From NCBI GenBank assembly GCA_963565915.1, contig OY751492.1, positions 496,001 through 560,000 of the forward strand: a stretch of DNA of 64,000 nucleotides, in the 5' to 3' direction. This DNA is from Entoloma clypeatum (Eukaryota > Basidiomycota > Agaricomycetes > Agaricales > Entolomataceae). The notes under the pieces are model-generated. The model was not told the DNA's origin. It worked only from the letters and a program-made list of their open reading frames with translations, and ran no database searches. Shown here in pieces: positions 44,951-55,767 of this stretch (position 1 is its first letter; each line of letters begins with the position of its first letter). Both the position numbers and the translations under genes were made by a program.

Positions 44951-45671
44951 CTGATTTCCTCAATCCAACACCTCCGACACTCCGACCCATCCTCCGACCC
45001 TCCGACCATTGTGGTACGTCTATTATTTAGATTACTATACTTATTACTATACTTTACTATTCCTTTTGTTTCCATCTATCCTTTGACACCTCCGACCTCC
45101 AACACTTCCGACCCGTCCTTTGCGTCAGAGTGCACGTCGGAGCAATGATTTATACCACCACATGCACACTTCCGATTTATATATTCTGTTCCCATCCCTA
45201 CTCCCGATCTTTCGCGATGTGTTAGTTTTTTTTACCTTTTCGATACTTCAGGCTGACCGTGTTATTAGTCCTCAATCCCTCAATCCGTAGATGCTGGATA
45301 GAGGAGCATTGGGAGACAAATTATATTGACCAAGCAACAGACACAATAAAAGATACTGTACGTTCTATCATGACAGAATATCCCCTCCCCTACTAACTAC
45401 ACTGCATTGTAAGATGGGTGAATATCGTCAGCATGGGGAGCTGTTCCATGCTTCAGATAGCTTTGGCCCTGGACCTAGCTGCCGTGCTACAGGCAGCATG
45501 GATGTTTGGAGAATGGCTTCGAAATATGGGCTTCAAGACATGTTACGGTTCGACACAGGAGCACAGGCACGGGCTTCACCTTCGACAGTCGACGAGGAGT
45601 ATGACTTATACCTTAGAGATATTTCGCCACCAGGAACTGACATCGTGAATTTTTGGGATGTACATGCCTTC

Positions 45672-46041
45672 TGTTACGGACTAACGACTACGGACGTATA
45701 CACTTACCTTTTTACTTTTACTCATCGGCCCCCGCTTACACATATCGTATTATACTTTATTTCCTTTAGTATACTTCGCTCCTGCGCTGACTCGATTTCC
45801 GCAGCTGTCTGACTCATTCCGCAGTCAGCTTACTCATTAGTGCATAGCCTTCCACAGTCGCCTTACTCATGCGCACTGCCTTCCGCAGTTACTGACTCAT
45901 TCGCTACCGCTCATAGTCAGTACTATATAAACCTCATGTACCATAGCTACATTCCTTAGATTTAGCAATCACATTGCTCTTCGCCTTTCCATCTTCCTGC
46001 ATACTCTGCCCGAACCTTGGAACGGTTTGTTACGCATAACA
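45672..46041 (+). repeat. Gypsy B 5' LTR
   Basis: TGTTACGG...CATAACA. TTCCGCAGT-type repeats with TGACTCA are at about 45795-45910, TATATAA lies near 45934 and the predicted transcript start AGATTTAGCAA at 45958-45968. Confidence 0.94.
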
Positions 46042-46043
46042 AG

Positions 46044-46054
46044 TTGCTAAATCT
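46044..46054 (+). other. Gypsy B self-priming site
   Basis: TTGCTAAATCT, two nt after the LTR. It is the 11-nt exact reverse complement of 45958-45968 in the 5' LTR. The 3' LTR has one mismatch in the matching segment (AGATTAAGCAA near 57956). Confidence 0.7.
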
Positions 46055-47699
46055 CGTTAGGTTCTCCCAGAGCGAAAAGAGCAACTACCAGACGAGTCAA
46101 GACGTCGCGCTTCTTTGAAGACTTCACCAGTAACCCATTCGCCTCACCAGAAGCCCGACAGGAGGAGCTAAGTCCTTGAGACAGTATCGATTTTACACTC
46201 ATCCAGCAGTACATCGAATCGGAGATCCGTCGCATCCTACAGCAGGTGCTTGACGAAGAACTAGACAACAACGAGCATCGCCCCCATGGCGAGATAGCAG
46301 AGAGCATCCATCTTGCTCGGCAACACCAGATCGCGCGCTACAACGCCCGACAGAACGAACTCGAAAGCTTTCGCGTTCAAGAAGGACCTCAGACAGGTCG
46401 GATCACAGAGATCAGAGAGTTTATCGGTGTCCAGACAACCGTTATCAGAAGATTGATTAGGACGCTCACATCGAGACGTCCCAGAGCCACATCATCACGT
46501 CCTACTCGAAGCAGCAGATCTACGCCCACTTCACCATCGAAGAACAACAAACCGAGTACAACCGTTGGGCACGAAACGAGAGACTTGACCCCTTCTCGCG
46601 ACCAACAGACGCGCAGGAACAGAGATTCCTTAGAGATCTACAGAGGAAATACCCCGAACGTTTTGCCACCGATTCCGCCGACGAGTCCCCTGACGAATTT
46701 ACTTTTGACTCCGCGCAGTCAGATACCGAACAGACGCCTAGAACAGGGACTGATTTTCAACCCCTACCTGTATCCCGAACCCCATCTTCATCCCAACAAT
46801 CCGACACCTCTCCTACTCCGCAGGTTCTAGACATGGCAGAAGCACCGACAGTACAAACAATGGATACATCCAAGATCATCAAAGATCCTGGGATGTTCAA
46901 AGACAGACACACCTTCGACGAGTGGTGGAAAGCCACCAAATTATACATCAGGTTCCAGAAGGGCCTGTCCGACGATCAGAAAATCCTGGCGGTGTTATCC
47001 CGCATGATGGAAGGGTCCGGTAAACACTGGGCCAGCAACAAGTTAGACAATCTTGCCACCGATGGCGAGAACATCACCTGGTTAGGATTCTCAGACGACA
47101 TCGCTACGCGATTCTCTATTGCCAACAAGTCGGCAGCGGCCAAGGCGAGACTCGAAGTCCTGAAACAGGAGAAACGCACCATTGACGAATTCTTGGACGA
47201 ATTCGAAGAGCTCTTGAAGCTGTCAAACCTTGGCGAAGAAACTAGGAAATACATCCTGGAAAAGAACGTCAACTGCAGAATTTCTGAACAAGTGGCTAGC
47301 GATGGCAAGACATACACCGATTACGCAAAGGAGATCCGAAACAAGGGACGACAGATGGAGGGACATGCATTAGTCATCCGAGGGGGTGGCGACACACGCA
47401 CCGGATCGGGCACCACTTATGGTGGTCAAGGCAAAGCCATGGAGATCGACAAAGCAGGAGTAGCCCGTTGCTACAACTGTCAACGCTTTGGTCACCTTGC
47501 CAAAGACTGCAAAGCCCCAAAGAAGAAAGATGGTTGTAAGTGTTTCAACTGCGACCAAGAAGGACATATCGCGCGCAACTGCCGGAAGCCGAAGAAGAAC
47601 TCTGGAAAGATTAGGAAGGTGTCTGATGGAGATACCGATGATGATGAAACCATCACCATAGAGACCGATGAGAAGGATTTTCCCGAAGGGTCCGATTAA
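46051..47699 (+). pseudogene. Gypsy B Gag, two frames, one nonsense codon
   Basis: Same architecture as the Gypsy A Gag: an ATG-less upstream frame (46051-46830), and the main frame open from 46461 with an ATG at 46833 and two CCHC knuckles (CYNCQRFGHLAKDC, CFNCDQEGHIARNC), stopping at 47697-47699. In the upstream frame there is TGA at 46177-46179 where Gypsy A has CGA (CCTCGAGAC versus CCTTGAGAC), a direct example of C-to-T at CpG. The 288-codon main part is intact. Confidence 0.75.
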
Positions 47700-49977
47700 A
47701 CGACGCTAAGTCGCGACCCTTATCCATTAAACGAACTCGCTTGCCTGGTGCAGCTACAGACAATATAACTTATGTTATCCCTGCAAAGCGAGCCGTTGCG
47801 TCAACTAAGATTGTCAAGGGAGATAAACCTCCGAAACGACGAGAGATCAAGCTGCAAGCTCAGATCAAAACACGACGAGGACCAAAGGCCATTCGACCCG
47901 AGGTTGATAGCGGATGTGAACGCACATGTATCCATCCCAGAATAGTACGCGAACAGAACCTTCCCACACGTGGAATAAAGCCCATATCAATCCTAAATGC
48001 GGATGGATCGCCGAACCGACAACAGAAAGCAGAAAAACTTGCCGAAGTCAAGCTGGACTTAGGAACACACCAGGAAACCATGGAAGCAATGGTATTGGAC
48101 ATTGGGAGAACGGACATGCTTTTGGGACATGACTGGTTGGTACACCACAACCCCACAATCAATTGGACGACCGGCGCTGTAACATTCAACCGGTGCCCAT
48201 CAACATGTCAAACCAAACACTCGGATTTCAGGGTTAACCTTAATGGTTGCAAACATCGGGTTCGCATGGTGGAAGTACGAGACAAGGACGCGCCCAAGAA
48301 ATCGGATCAGAAATGGAAGCCCGGAGACCCCATATTGGAAGCAGTTACTCCCACAGCACCTCCCACAACCAAACGACCCTCATATGTTGAACGTTTTGCC
48401 CATCTCTTTGAAAAAGAAAACTTTGACAAGATCCCAAAGGAAAGAGAATGGGACCACGGCATCGAACTTACACCGGACGCACCAAAGGAGCTAGGAGGAA
48501 ACATGTATCCTATGACCCAAAAGGAGCAAGAAGAACTGGACGAATTCATCGATGAAGGCCTGGCAACCGGAAAGATCTGACCGTCCAAATCCCCTTATGC
48601 ATCACCCTGCTTCTTCATTAACAAGAAAGACGGTTCCAAATGATTGGTACAGGATTATCGCACGGTTAATAAATTCACGGTTAAGGACAAATTCCCACTC
48701 CCACGCATCAACGACCTCTTGGATGTATTGAAGGACGCAGTCTACTTCAACAAAATGGACATCATGTGGGGATACAATAATGTGCGGATCAAAAAGGGTG
48801 ACGAATGGAAAGCCGCCTTCTTGACCAGCCGAGGATTGTTTGAACCATTGGTCATGTTTTTCGGTCTCTGCAACTCCCCGGGAACGTTCTCTCGGATGAT
48901 GGCCAGCCTATTCAGGGATCAGATCCGTCGGCGCATCTGTGTGATTTACATGGATGACATAGTGGTTATTGGTAAAACCAAGGAAGAACTCGCCCGGAAT
49001 ACCGAAGAGATCTTGCAGATCCTGTCGGACAATGACTTGTTCCTAAAAGAGAAGAAGTGTCTTTGGGAAGTAACGAAATGCCCCATATTGGGATATGTCG
49101 TGGGTGAAGGACATGTCGAGATGGAAACTGAAAAGGTGGACACAATCCGGAACTGGCGAGTACCCACATCAAAAAAGGAAGTCCAGAGGTTCCTGGGATT
49201 TGCCAATTTTTATCGACGCTTCATTGAAGGATACTCAAACATCGCAAAGCCACTCACAACACTTACGGGGAATACAGCATTCACATGGGGACCAGCGGCG
49301 CAAGAAGCATTTGAAGGTCTCATACGGGCAATCACGACGACACCAGTCTTGGCATTGCCCAAACCGGATGGACAGTTCAGGGTCGAAACCGATGCATCGG
49401 GTTATGCGATTGGAGCGGTACTTTCACAGAAACAAGACGACAAGTGGCATCCTATCGCGTTCTTGTCGCGGACCATGTCCGCGGCCGAACAGAATTACGA
49501 GATCTATGACAAGGAACTCTTGGCAGTCATGGAAGCACTGAAGGACTGGGGACATTATCTACTTGAAGCCAAGGAACGTTTCGAGATCTTAACCGATCAC
49601 AAAAACCTGGAGTATTTCCGGCGTCCTCAGGACCTAAACCAACGACAGAGGCGCTAGAAGATGAAGTTACAAGATTATGACTTCGAATTGCGACATGTAC
49701 CTGGGAAGACAAACGCAAAAGCAGACATCCTGTCACGTTTACCCTGGTATGAGACGGAACTCGAGCCGCAGGACAGCGACCAAATGCTCAAGGAGGGGCT
49801 ATTTTTGAAACGATTGGAATCAGAAGATGTGATACAAATGGAGATGTTCACGGAGGAACAATTCTTTGAAGGGGGTGAAACATCTGATTCCATCAAAATC
49901 GGAAACATCACAACCATCGAAAACCCATGGATCGCACGCATCAAGGCCTCGAATCGCATGGAGACAGAAGTAGCCCA

Positions 49978-50287
49978 TGTTGAAACTTTTCCCATCACGT
50001 AGATTAGATTAGATTAGATTACATCATGTGACCTTTTACATATCTTCATTACATACTTGTTTGGTTGGTACAAACAGTAGTACAGTATATAAGACCAGGA
50101 AACTGTCAATACCAACAAGTTGTCTCTTGACTCTTAACCAGCTCCATCGCTCTTACCAGCCTCAACCGCTCTCACCAGCCTCACCCTTCCCAACCAAGTA
50201 AGTGACTAGAACGGTAGAGTAGAGTACTTCCACTGTAGCCGTGTTGCTCAGTACATCTGTGGCTAGCGCCCAGGTGGAACTTCAACA
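49978..50287 (+). repeat. Copia-2 5' LTR
   Basis: TGTTG...CAACA with GATTA repeats, TATATAAG and a GTAAGT potential donor at 50198-50203. The CACGTG E-box of the other copies reads CATGTG here. Confidence 0.94.
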
Positions 50288-50300
50288 GGTTATGGGCCCC
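50288..50300 (+). other. Copia-2 primer-binding site, half-tRNA type
   Basis: GGTTATGGGCCCC directly after the LTR, identical to Copia-1 and complementary to the initiator tRNA-Met anticodon arm. Confidence 0.75.
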
Positions 50301-50651
50301 GGATAGCAGAGGGACCTGGGAAACGCTGGCAACAGCGAGTACCTGCCCACTCTACCCTGGTTGGCAAAAGAACCGATCGAAAGATCTAGGTTCTGAGTCA
50401 TACTTCTTCACATATGAACCTGGGAACGTCATTATGACAAGTACCTGTCATGAAACGTCCCTAAGGGGATTGACCTAGTACACTCCATGTGGAAACGTTG
50501 ATCGCACCTTGTACGCTTCTGACATATAAAGGGCTTTCCCGTGACCGCTATTCCTAAAGGGAATATGTCATAAGGAATCATTTAATTGTTTTCTTAAATC
50601 ATATTCATAACACATCACTGATTGGAAACCCTCTTTTAGATTCATCTAAAA

Positions 50652-53600
50652 ATGTCTACCTCTCGTTCTGCCCTCGACACAATCACTGCCTTTGACGGCA
50701 TCGACTACAGGAGCTGGGCCGAAAAAATGAAGTCTTACCTCCTCCATCAAGGAGTCTGGCGCCTTGTTTCTGGCGACATCCCCCGCCCTGTCATCGCCGA
50801 CTTCACCACCACAGTCTCCACCCCTGGGGCCACTGCTGCTGCTCCCCCTGTGCTGGCTACCACGGTCGACCAGCCCGGCTTCCGCAAGGAAGAAAAAGCC
50901 TGGATCAGGGACGATGACGTAGCTCTTGGGGCGATACGCCTGAAGGTCTCCGAGGCGATCAGACGCCACATCAAGGACGCCACTTCCTTGAAAGACGCCT
51001 GGAAGTCATTAAAGGATGCCTACTCCAAGGTATCCCCGGCTGTCATCTTCGGCGACTTCAAGGCCGCCGCCACCTACAAGCTCTCTGGACGCGACCCCGT
51101 CCCCGAAATCGAACGCCTGGGGTCTCTTTTCGCTCGGCTCGCCGATTCGAACTTTGACGTCCCCGATCTGATGCAGGCAATGATCCTGGCAAATGCAATT
51201 CCCGACGCCTGGTCGTCACTGTCCACCGCCCTCTTCCAGGTCTATGACGCCGACGATTTCACCTACAAGGCTGTCGCCGAGAGCATCATCTCTGAATATC
51301 GGCGCAAATATGCAATTGGGTCTACTCGGGCGTCCAACGAGCAGGCCCGGAAAATCTCCGGGACAAAGCGTAAGGGGCAGGACCCCAAATGGGAAAGGCA
51401 GCAAAAGCCGAGTACCTCGCAGAACGATGCTGACGAGCAGCCCAACTCGGCCGACCCAAGTACCGCTTCTGAGAAGAAGAAGGGAAAGGGACGTTGGCGC
51501 AATCAGAAGAAAAGCGCTAACAATGCGGACAACACATCCGATCATGTGGAAGAAACAGTTGAGTTCGTTGCTCCTGCCATTCACTTCCCCCCTCTTCCGG
51601 CACCGTCCTTCACAACCGTCACTGGTCGCGGGAAAACGACAAGTACCGCGCAGCCCGATTCCGCAAAGATGCAGTCGCTCCTGCAACGAATGAACCCCCC
51701 TCCGTCACAGTACATTGGGCTTCCTTCTGGAAAACCATCCGTGTGGAAAAAGAACGACCATGTCCGCAAACTTGCGCGCGGCATTGGTGCTCGCCCCTCA
51801 GGATCGAATCTTCGTATCCTAGACACCATCATTCCTGACATCGACGAAAGGCCGGCTAAACAGCGTCGCGTAGCCCCGTCGATAGAAGAATCGCTGGAGA
51901 TGATGGACATAGACCATCAAAACGAGCGAATGGGGCCGGAACAATTCGAGGATGGGCTGATCGAACTTGACGGTTCGTCACATCCTTCTCTCAAACTTGA
52001 CCAAATGGGAAACGCTAATAATCACGCACAGACGTTTGAATACACATTAGCTAGTACCGATGCAGATAGTATAGATCTCTTTAGTGATGATCTGTACAAA
52101 AAATATATCAAACATTCCGCGTCCTGCACACACTGCAAAGAGAGAGAACGCGCTCAGTGGATCTTAGATTCCGGCGCATCATTACACTTTACCCATGAGT
52201 TCAAAGACTTCGCGTATTACAGGCCTCTCAAGGCTAAGCGATTTGTCCAAACAGCTGCAAAGGGAAAGAAACTGGAAATTCTCGGAGTTGGGGCCGTTCC
52301 AGTACGGCATACCCTAAATGGGGAAACTAAAACCCATCTCCTACGACCGGTATTTTATATTCCGGATATGGACACACGTCTACTGTCCCTAGGCGTCTTC
52401 CTTAACCATGGTTACAAAGTTGATGGAATGCGTGGAGAAATTAATATCTCTAAAGGGCTGAACAAAATACAGTTTTCGCCCCATTTCATCGGACAAACCA
52501 TTTATTGGTTAGACACTGAAATACGCTATGACCAAATCCACGTGATCTCTAGCGAAATCACTGTTGAAACCTGGCATAAACGCCTTGGCCACCCAAATGA
52601 CCAGGCGCTCAATAAAATTCCCACCAGTACCAAAGGAGTACCCAAAACGCTAGTACGTGAGAAATCACAGGAAAGCTGCACGGGGTGTCTAAAAGGGAAA
52701 ATGCCGAATCAATCTTACCCTAACTCGGTGACAAGGGCTGTCAAACCCTTTGATTTGATCCATTCGGACTTGAAACAGATATCCACGGCATCGTACCACA
52801 AGTACAAATATTTCCTTACCTTTTTGGATGATTTTTCCTCCCATGTCTGGGTCGTCTTGCTTAGGAAAAAGTCAGGCGCCATCACGGCGCTGAAACAATT
52901 CCTTGCGATGATCCAGAATCAATTCGCCGCCACCCCTAAAAAATGGCAGGTTGATGGAGGTGGAGAATTCAATGAATACAAGGATGTACTTGCCGATCAT
53001 GGAATTCTGATCGACGTCACACTCCCATATCAGCATCAGCAGAATGGTAGAGCAGAACGAATAAATCGAACTCTGTGGGAAAAATCTCAGGCATTGCGTT
53101 TCGACGCATGTCTACCGCCGATGTGGTGGGAATTCTGTTTGGAACATGCAGCATTTCTATACAACAGAACCCCCATGCGGCGTCTTGAATGGAAAACCCT
53201 TTACTCCAGGGTGACCAATGAGATCCCCGACATGTCCAGCGTCAGAGTCTTCGGATGCCAAGCATACGTATATATCCCAAAAGAAAAACGCAGAAACTCC
53301 CTGGAGTCAAGATCTCGATTGATGATTTATCTCGGATCAAAACCAGGGGTCAAAGGATACCGCTTCATGGATCCTGAGACCAACACGATTTTCATGGGTG
53401 GGAAAGCTATCTTTGATGAAAGCAAGTACCCTAGATGCCACATTGACCCTTTGCCAGAAAACCATCCAGAAATGGAAAACCCAGAGCCGGCTGATGAGTT
53501 TGAGGATCTCATCCCTGGCAGCAACGACGACGATAGTCACAATGAAACACCTCAGGACTCAGTTCCCATTGAACAAGATCAACCTGAATCAGACAACGAA

Positions 53601-55379
53601 CTACCTGCCAGTGAGCCTGATGACGAACCACGAGTACCCACTCCGGAACCCGAGCAAGTACCAGATCGACCGATCAGGGAACGACGAGTTCGGAAGATGC
53701 CAGGAAGCATCTATGGGGAAGACACTCCAGCGTCTGATCTTGAAAAATTAGATCGAAGACGGAGATTGGGCGGTCAAACGGCATGGATGAATGACCTCCT
53801 GATGGAGGCGATATCAGCCCAAGTTGGCATCGTTGAAATGTCCCATAAAGACATATACCCTCTTCCAAATAGAGAAGACTGGTATGCGGCTGAACGTAAA
53901 GAGCTAGACATGCTCAAACGCCGCGGGGTGATCACGGAGCTAGTACCCCTGCCTGCAGGGAGGAAAGCTCTAAGGAACAAATGGGTTTATAACGAAAAAT
54001 CCGATGGGCGTCTGAAAGCGCGCCTTGTCGCAAAAGGCTTTTCGCAGGTGGAAGGGATCGACTTTGATCAGATCTTCTCACCAGTCGTGAGATATGAAAC
54101 CGTCCGACTAATACTGGCATTGACAGCCCTTGAAGGGTGGTTCATGACACTGTTGGACGTCTCATCAGCCTTCCTCTACGGAACGCTCCAAGAAGTCATT
54201 TACATGCGACAGCCTGAGGGCTACATAGTAAAAGGGAAAGAGAACCTCGTGTACCAACTATTCAAAGCTCTATATGGACTTAAGCAGGCCGCATTAGCCT
54301 GGTGGAGGGAACTTGATTCCTCCATGAAAAAGCTCGGCTTTGTCCGGCTTCACTCTGATGCGGGAGTGTTCATTCACAAAAGTACCAAAGGGGAAATTGT
54401 AATCGCCGTCATATATGTCGACGACTCTGCTTTTCTTGGCACAAACCGAGAATACATGCTAGAGAAGAAAAAGGCCTTCATGACCACATGGGAATGCAGG
54501 GACCTAGGGCACCTTGTGCCTGATGGGGAACCGAAAGAGTTTCTCTCTATCCAAATAAGGCAACGTGGGAAACGTATCTTCATTGATCAAGTACCTTACC
54601 TTGAGAAAATACTCGAACGAATGGGGATGAGCGAATCTAACGCCACCCATACCCCACTTCCTACGGGCTACAAACCCATGATGTCCGAAGATGAACCCAA
54701 TGCAGAACTTCGATCAAAGTACCAATCCGTCATCGGATCACTTCTATATCTGATGATTGGAACGAGGCCAGACATCTGTTTTGCCGTGATTAAAATGTCG
54801 CAGTTTTCCGCAAATCCCACCAAACGCCATTTAGAAGTGGCTAGGGATATTTGCAGGTATCTAAAGGCGACAAAAAATTACGCAATCATGTATGATGGCG
54901 ACTCAGGGAAAGGAATCTATGCATTCACAGACTCCGATTGGGCGTCAGATGAAAACACGAGGAGGTCTACCACTGGCTTCTTCATATCACTGGCGTCTGG
55001 AGCAGTAACATGGGTATCATCGGCGCAAAAGACCATCGCCCTCTCTTCCACAGAAGCAGAGTATATGGCGTTATCAGATTGCAGTCGCGCAGCAACATGG
55101 CTGAGAAGCATGCTTGCCGAACTTGGAATGCAGATCGGATCAGTACCGATCTACGGAGACAACAATGGTTCTGTCTTTATCGCATCCAACCCTGTAACCG
55201 AGAAACGATCCAAGCACATTGACGTGCGATTCCACTTCGTCAGAGAAAAAGTCTCCGAAGGAATAATTACGGTCGAATTCATTGAAGGAGTGAACAACCC
55301 TGCAGATCTTTTAACTAAGAATCTGGGAAAAATCCTCTTTTCCAAGTTTATCCCGTACTTCGGATTGATAAAAAACTAG
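50652..55379 (+). CDS. Copia-2 Gag-Pol polyprotein
   Basis: An uninterrupted 1575-residue ORF. The aspartic protease DSGAS motif has its Asp at residue 506. The order is then GAG-pre-integrase (WHKRLGHPN), integrase core (HSDLKQIS, VDGGGEF, GRAERIN), reverse transcriptase with YVDD, and RNase H (TDSDWASDENT, STEAEYMA, GDNNGSVF). It is very similar to the Copia-1 protein, with most differences in the Gag-protease linker and the acidic linker before RT. No CCHC knuckle is visible. Likely functional. The start is the ATG 13 nt after the putative leader acceptor at 50638-50639. Confidence 0.96.
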   Translation: MSTSRSALDTITAFDGIDYRSWAEKMKSYLLHQGVWRLVSGDIPRPVIADFTTTVSTPGATAAAPPVLATTVDQPGFRKEEKAWIRDDDVALGAIRLKVSEAIRRHIKDATSLKDAWKSLKDAYSKVSPAVIFGDFKAAATYKLSGRDPVPEIERLGSLFARLADSNFDVPDLMQAMILANAIPDAWSSLSTALFQVYDADDFTYKAVAESIISEYRRKYAIGSTRASNEQARKISGTKRKGQDPKWERQQKPSTSQNDADEQPNSADPSTASEKKKGKGRWRNQKKSANNADNTSDHVEETVEFVAPAIHFPPLPAPSFTTVTGRGKTTSTAQPDSAKMQSLLQRMNPPPSQYIGLPSGKPSVWKKNDHVRKLARGIGARPSGSNLRILDTIIPDIDERPAKQRRVAPSIEESLEMMDIDHQNERMGPEQFEDGLIELDGSSHPSLKLDQMGNANNHAQTFEYTLASTDADSIDLFSDDLYKKYIKHSASCTHCKERERAQWILDSGASLHFTHEFKDFAYYRPLKAKRFVQTAAKGKKLEILGVGAVPVRHTLNGETKTHLLRPVFYIPDMDTRLLSLGVFLNHGYKVDGMRGEINISKGLNKIQFSPHFIGQTIYWLDTEIRYDQIHVISSEITVETWHKRLGHPNDQALNKIPTSTKGVPKTLVREKSQESCTGCLKGKMPNQSYPNSVTRAVKPFDLIHSDLKQISTASYHKYKYFLTFLDDFSSHVWVVLLRKKSGAITALKQFLAMIQNQFAATPKKWQVDGGGEFNEYKDVLADHGILIDVTLPYQHQQNGRAERINRTLWEKSQALRFDACLPPMWWEFCLEHAAFLYNRTPMRRLEWKTLYSRVTNEIPDMSSVRVFGCQAYVYIPKEKRRNSLESRSRLMIYLGSKPGVKGYRFMDPETNTIFMGGKAIFDESKYPRCHIDPLPENHPEMENPEPADEFEDLIPGSNDDDSHNETPQDSVPIEQDQPESDNELPASEPDDEPRVPTPEPEQVPDRPIRERRVRKMPGSIYGEDTPASDLEKLDRRRRLGGQTAWMNDLLMEAISAQVGIVEMSHKDIYPLPNREDWYAAERKELDMLKRRGVITELVPLPAGRKALRNKWVYNEKSDGRLKARLVAKGFSQVEGIDFDQIFSPVVRYETVRLILALTALEGWFMTLLDVSSAFLYGTLQEVIYMRQPEGYIVKGKENLVYQLFKALYGLKQAALAWWRELDSSMKKLGFVRLHSDAGVFIHKSTKGEIVIAVIYVDDSAFLGTNREYMLEKKKAFMTTWECRDLGHLVPDGEPKEFLSIQIRQRGKRIFIDQVPYLEKILERMGMSESNATHTPLPTGYKPMMSEDEPNAELRSKYQSVIGSLLYLMIGTRPDICFAVIKMSQFSANPTKRHLEVARDICRYLKATKNYAIMYDGDSGKGIYAFTDSDWASDENTRRSTTGFFISLASGAVTWVSSAQKTIALSSTEAEYMALSDCSRAATWLRSMLAELGMQIGSVPIYGDNNGSVFIASNPVTEKRSKHIDVRFHFVREKVSEGIITVEFIEGVNNPADLLTKNLGKILFSKFIPYFGLIKN

Positions 55380-55457
55380 GCGAAACAAAAGTACCTATAT
55401 ATATACATGTGGGAAAAAGTAAGATGTATTTAGAAGTATGTACTAAATATGGGGGGG

Positions 55458-55767
55458 TGTTGAAACTTTTCCCATCACGTAGATTAGATTAGATTAGATT
55501 ACATCACGTGACCTTTTACATATCTTCATTACATACTTGTTTGGTTGGTACAAACAGTAGTACAGTATATAAGACCAGGAAACTGTCAATACCAACAAGT
55601 TGTCTCTTGACTCTTAACCAGCTCCATCGCTCTTACCAGCCTCAACCGCTCTCACCAGCCTCACCCTTCCCAACCAAGTAAGTGACTAGAACGGTAGAGT
55701 AGAGTACTTCCACTGTAGCCGTGTTGCTCAGTACATCTGTGGCTAGCGCCCAGGTGGAACTTCAACA
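55458..55767 (+). repeat. Copia-2 3' LTR
   Basis: Follows the GGGGGGG polypurine tract at 55451-55457. It retains the CACGTG E-box. Confidence 0.95.

Larger units (their letters stand above)
40872..45214 (-). mobile_element. Gypsy C, 3'-truncated degenerate Ty3/Gypsy element
   Basis: On the minus strand: leader with TATATAAA (about 45187-45175), gag, protease, RT, RNase H and the start of integrase. It is lost within the integrase core near 40872 and has no identified LTR pair. It has many TGA stops. The leader is rich in TCCGAC/GTCGGA. The right end abuts the inner border of the inverted-duplication arm at 45215. Confidence 0.82.
49978..55767 (+). mobile_element. Copia-2, complete Ty1/Copia element nested in Gypsy B
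   Basis: 310-bp LTRs (49978-50287, 55458-55767) with one difference seen (ATG/ACG near 50029). The target duplication GCCCA is perfect (49973-49977 and 55768-55772). Close relative of Copia-1 (same ends, primer site and polypurine run). It is the youngest datable insertion in the window by LTR identity. Confidence 0.97.
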
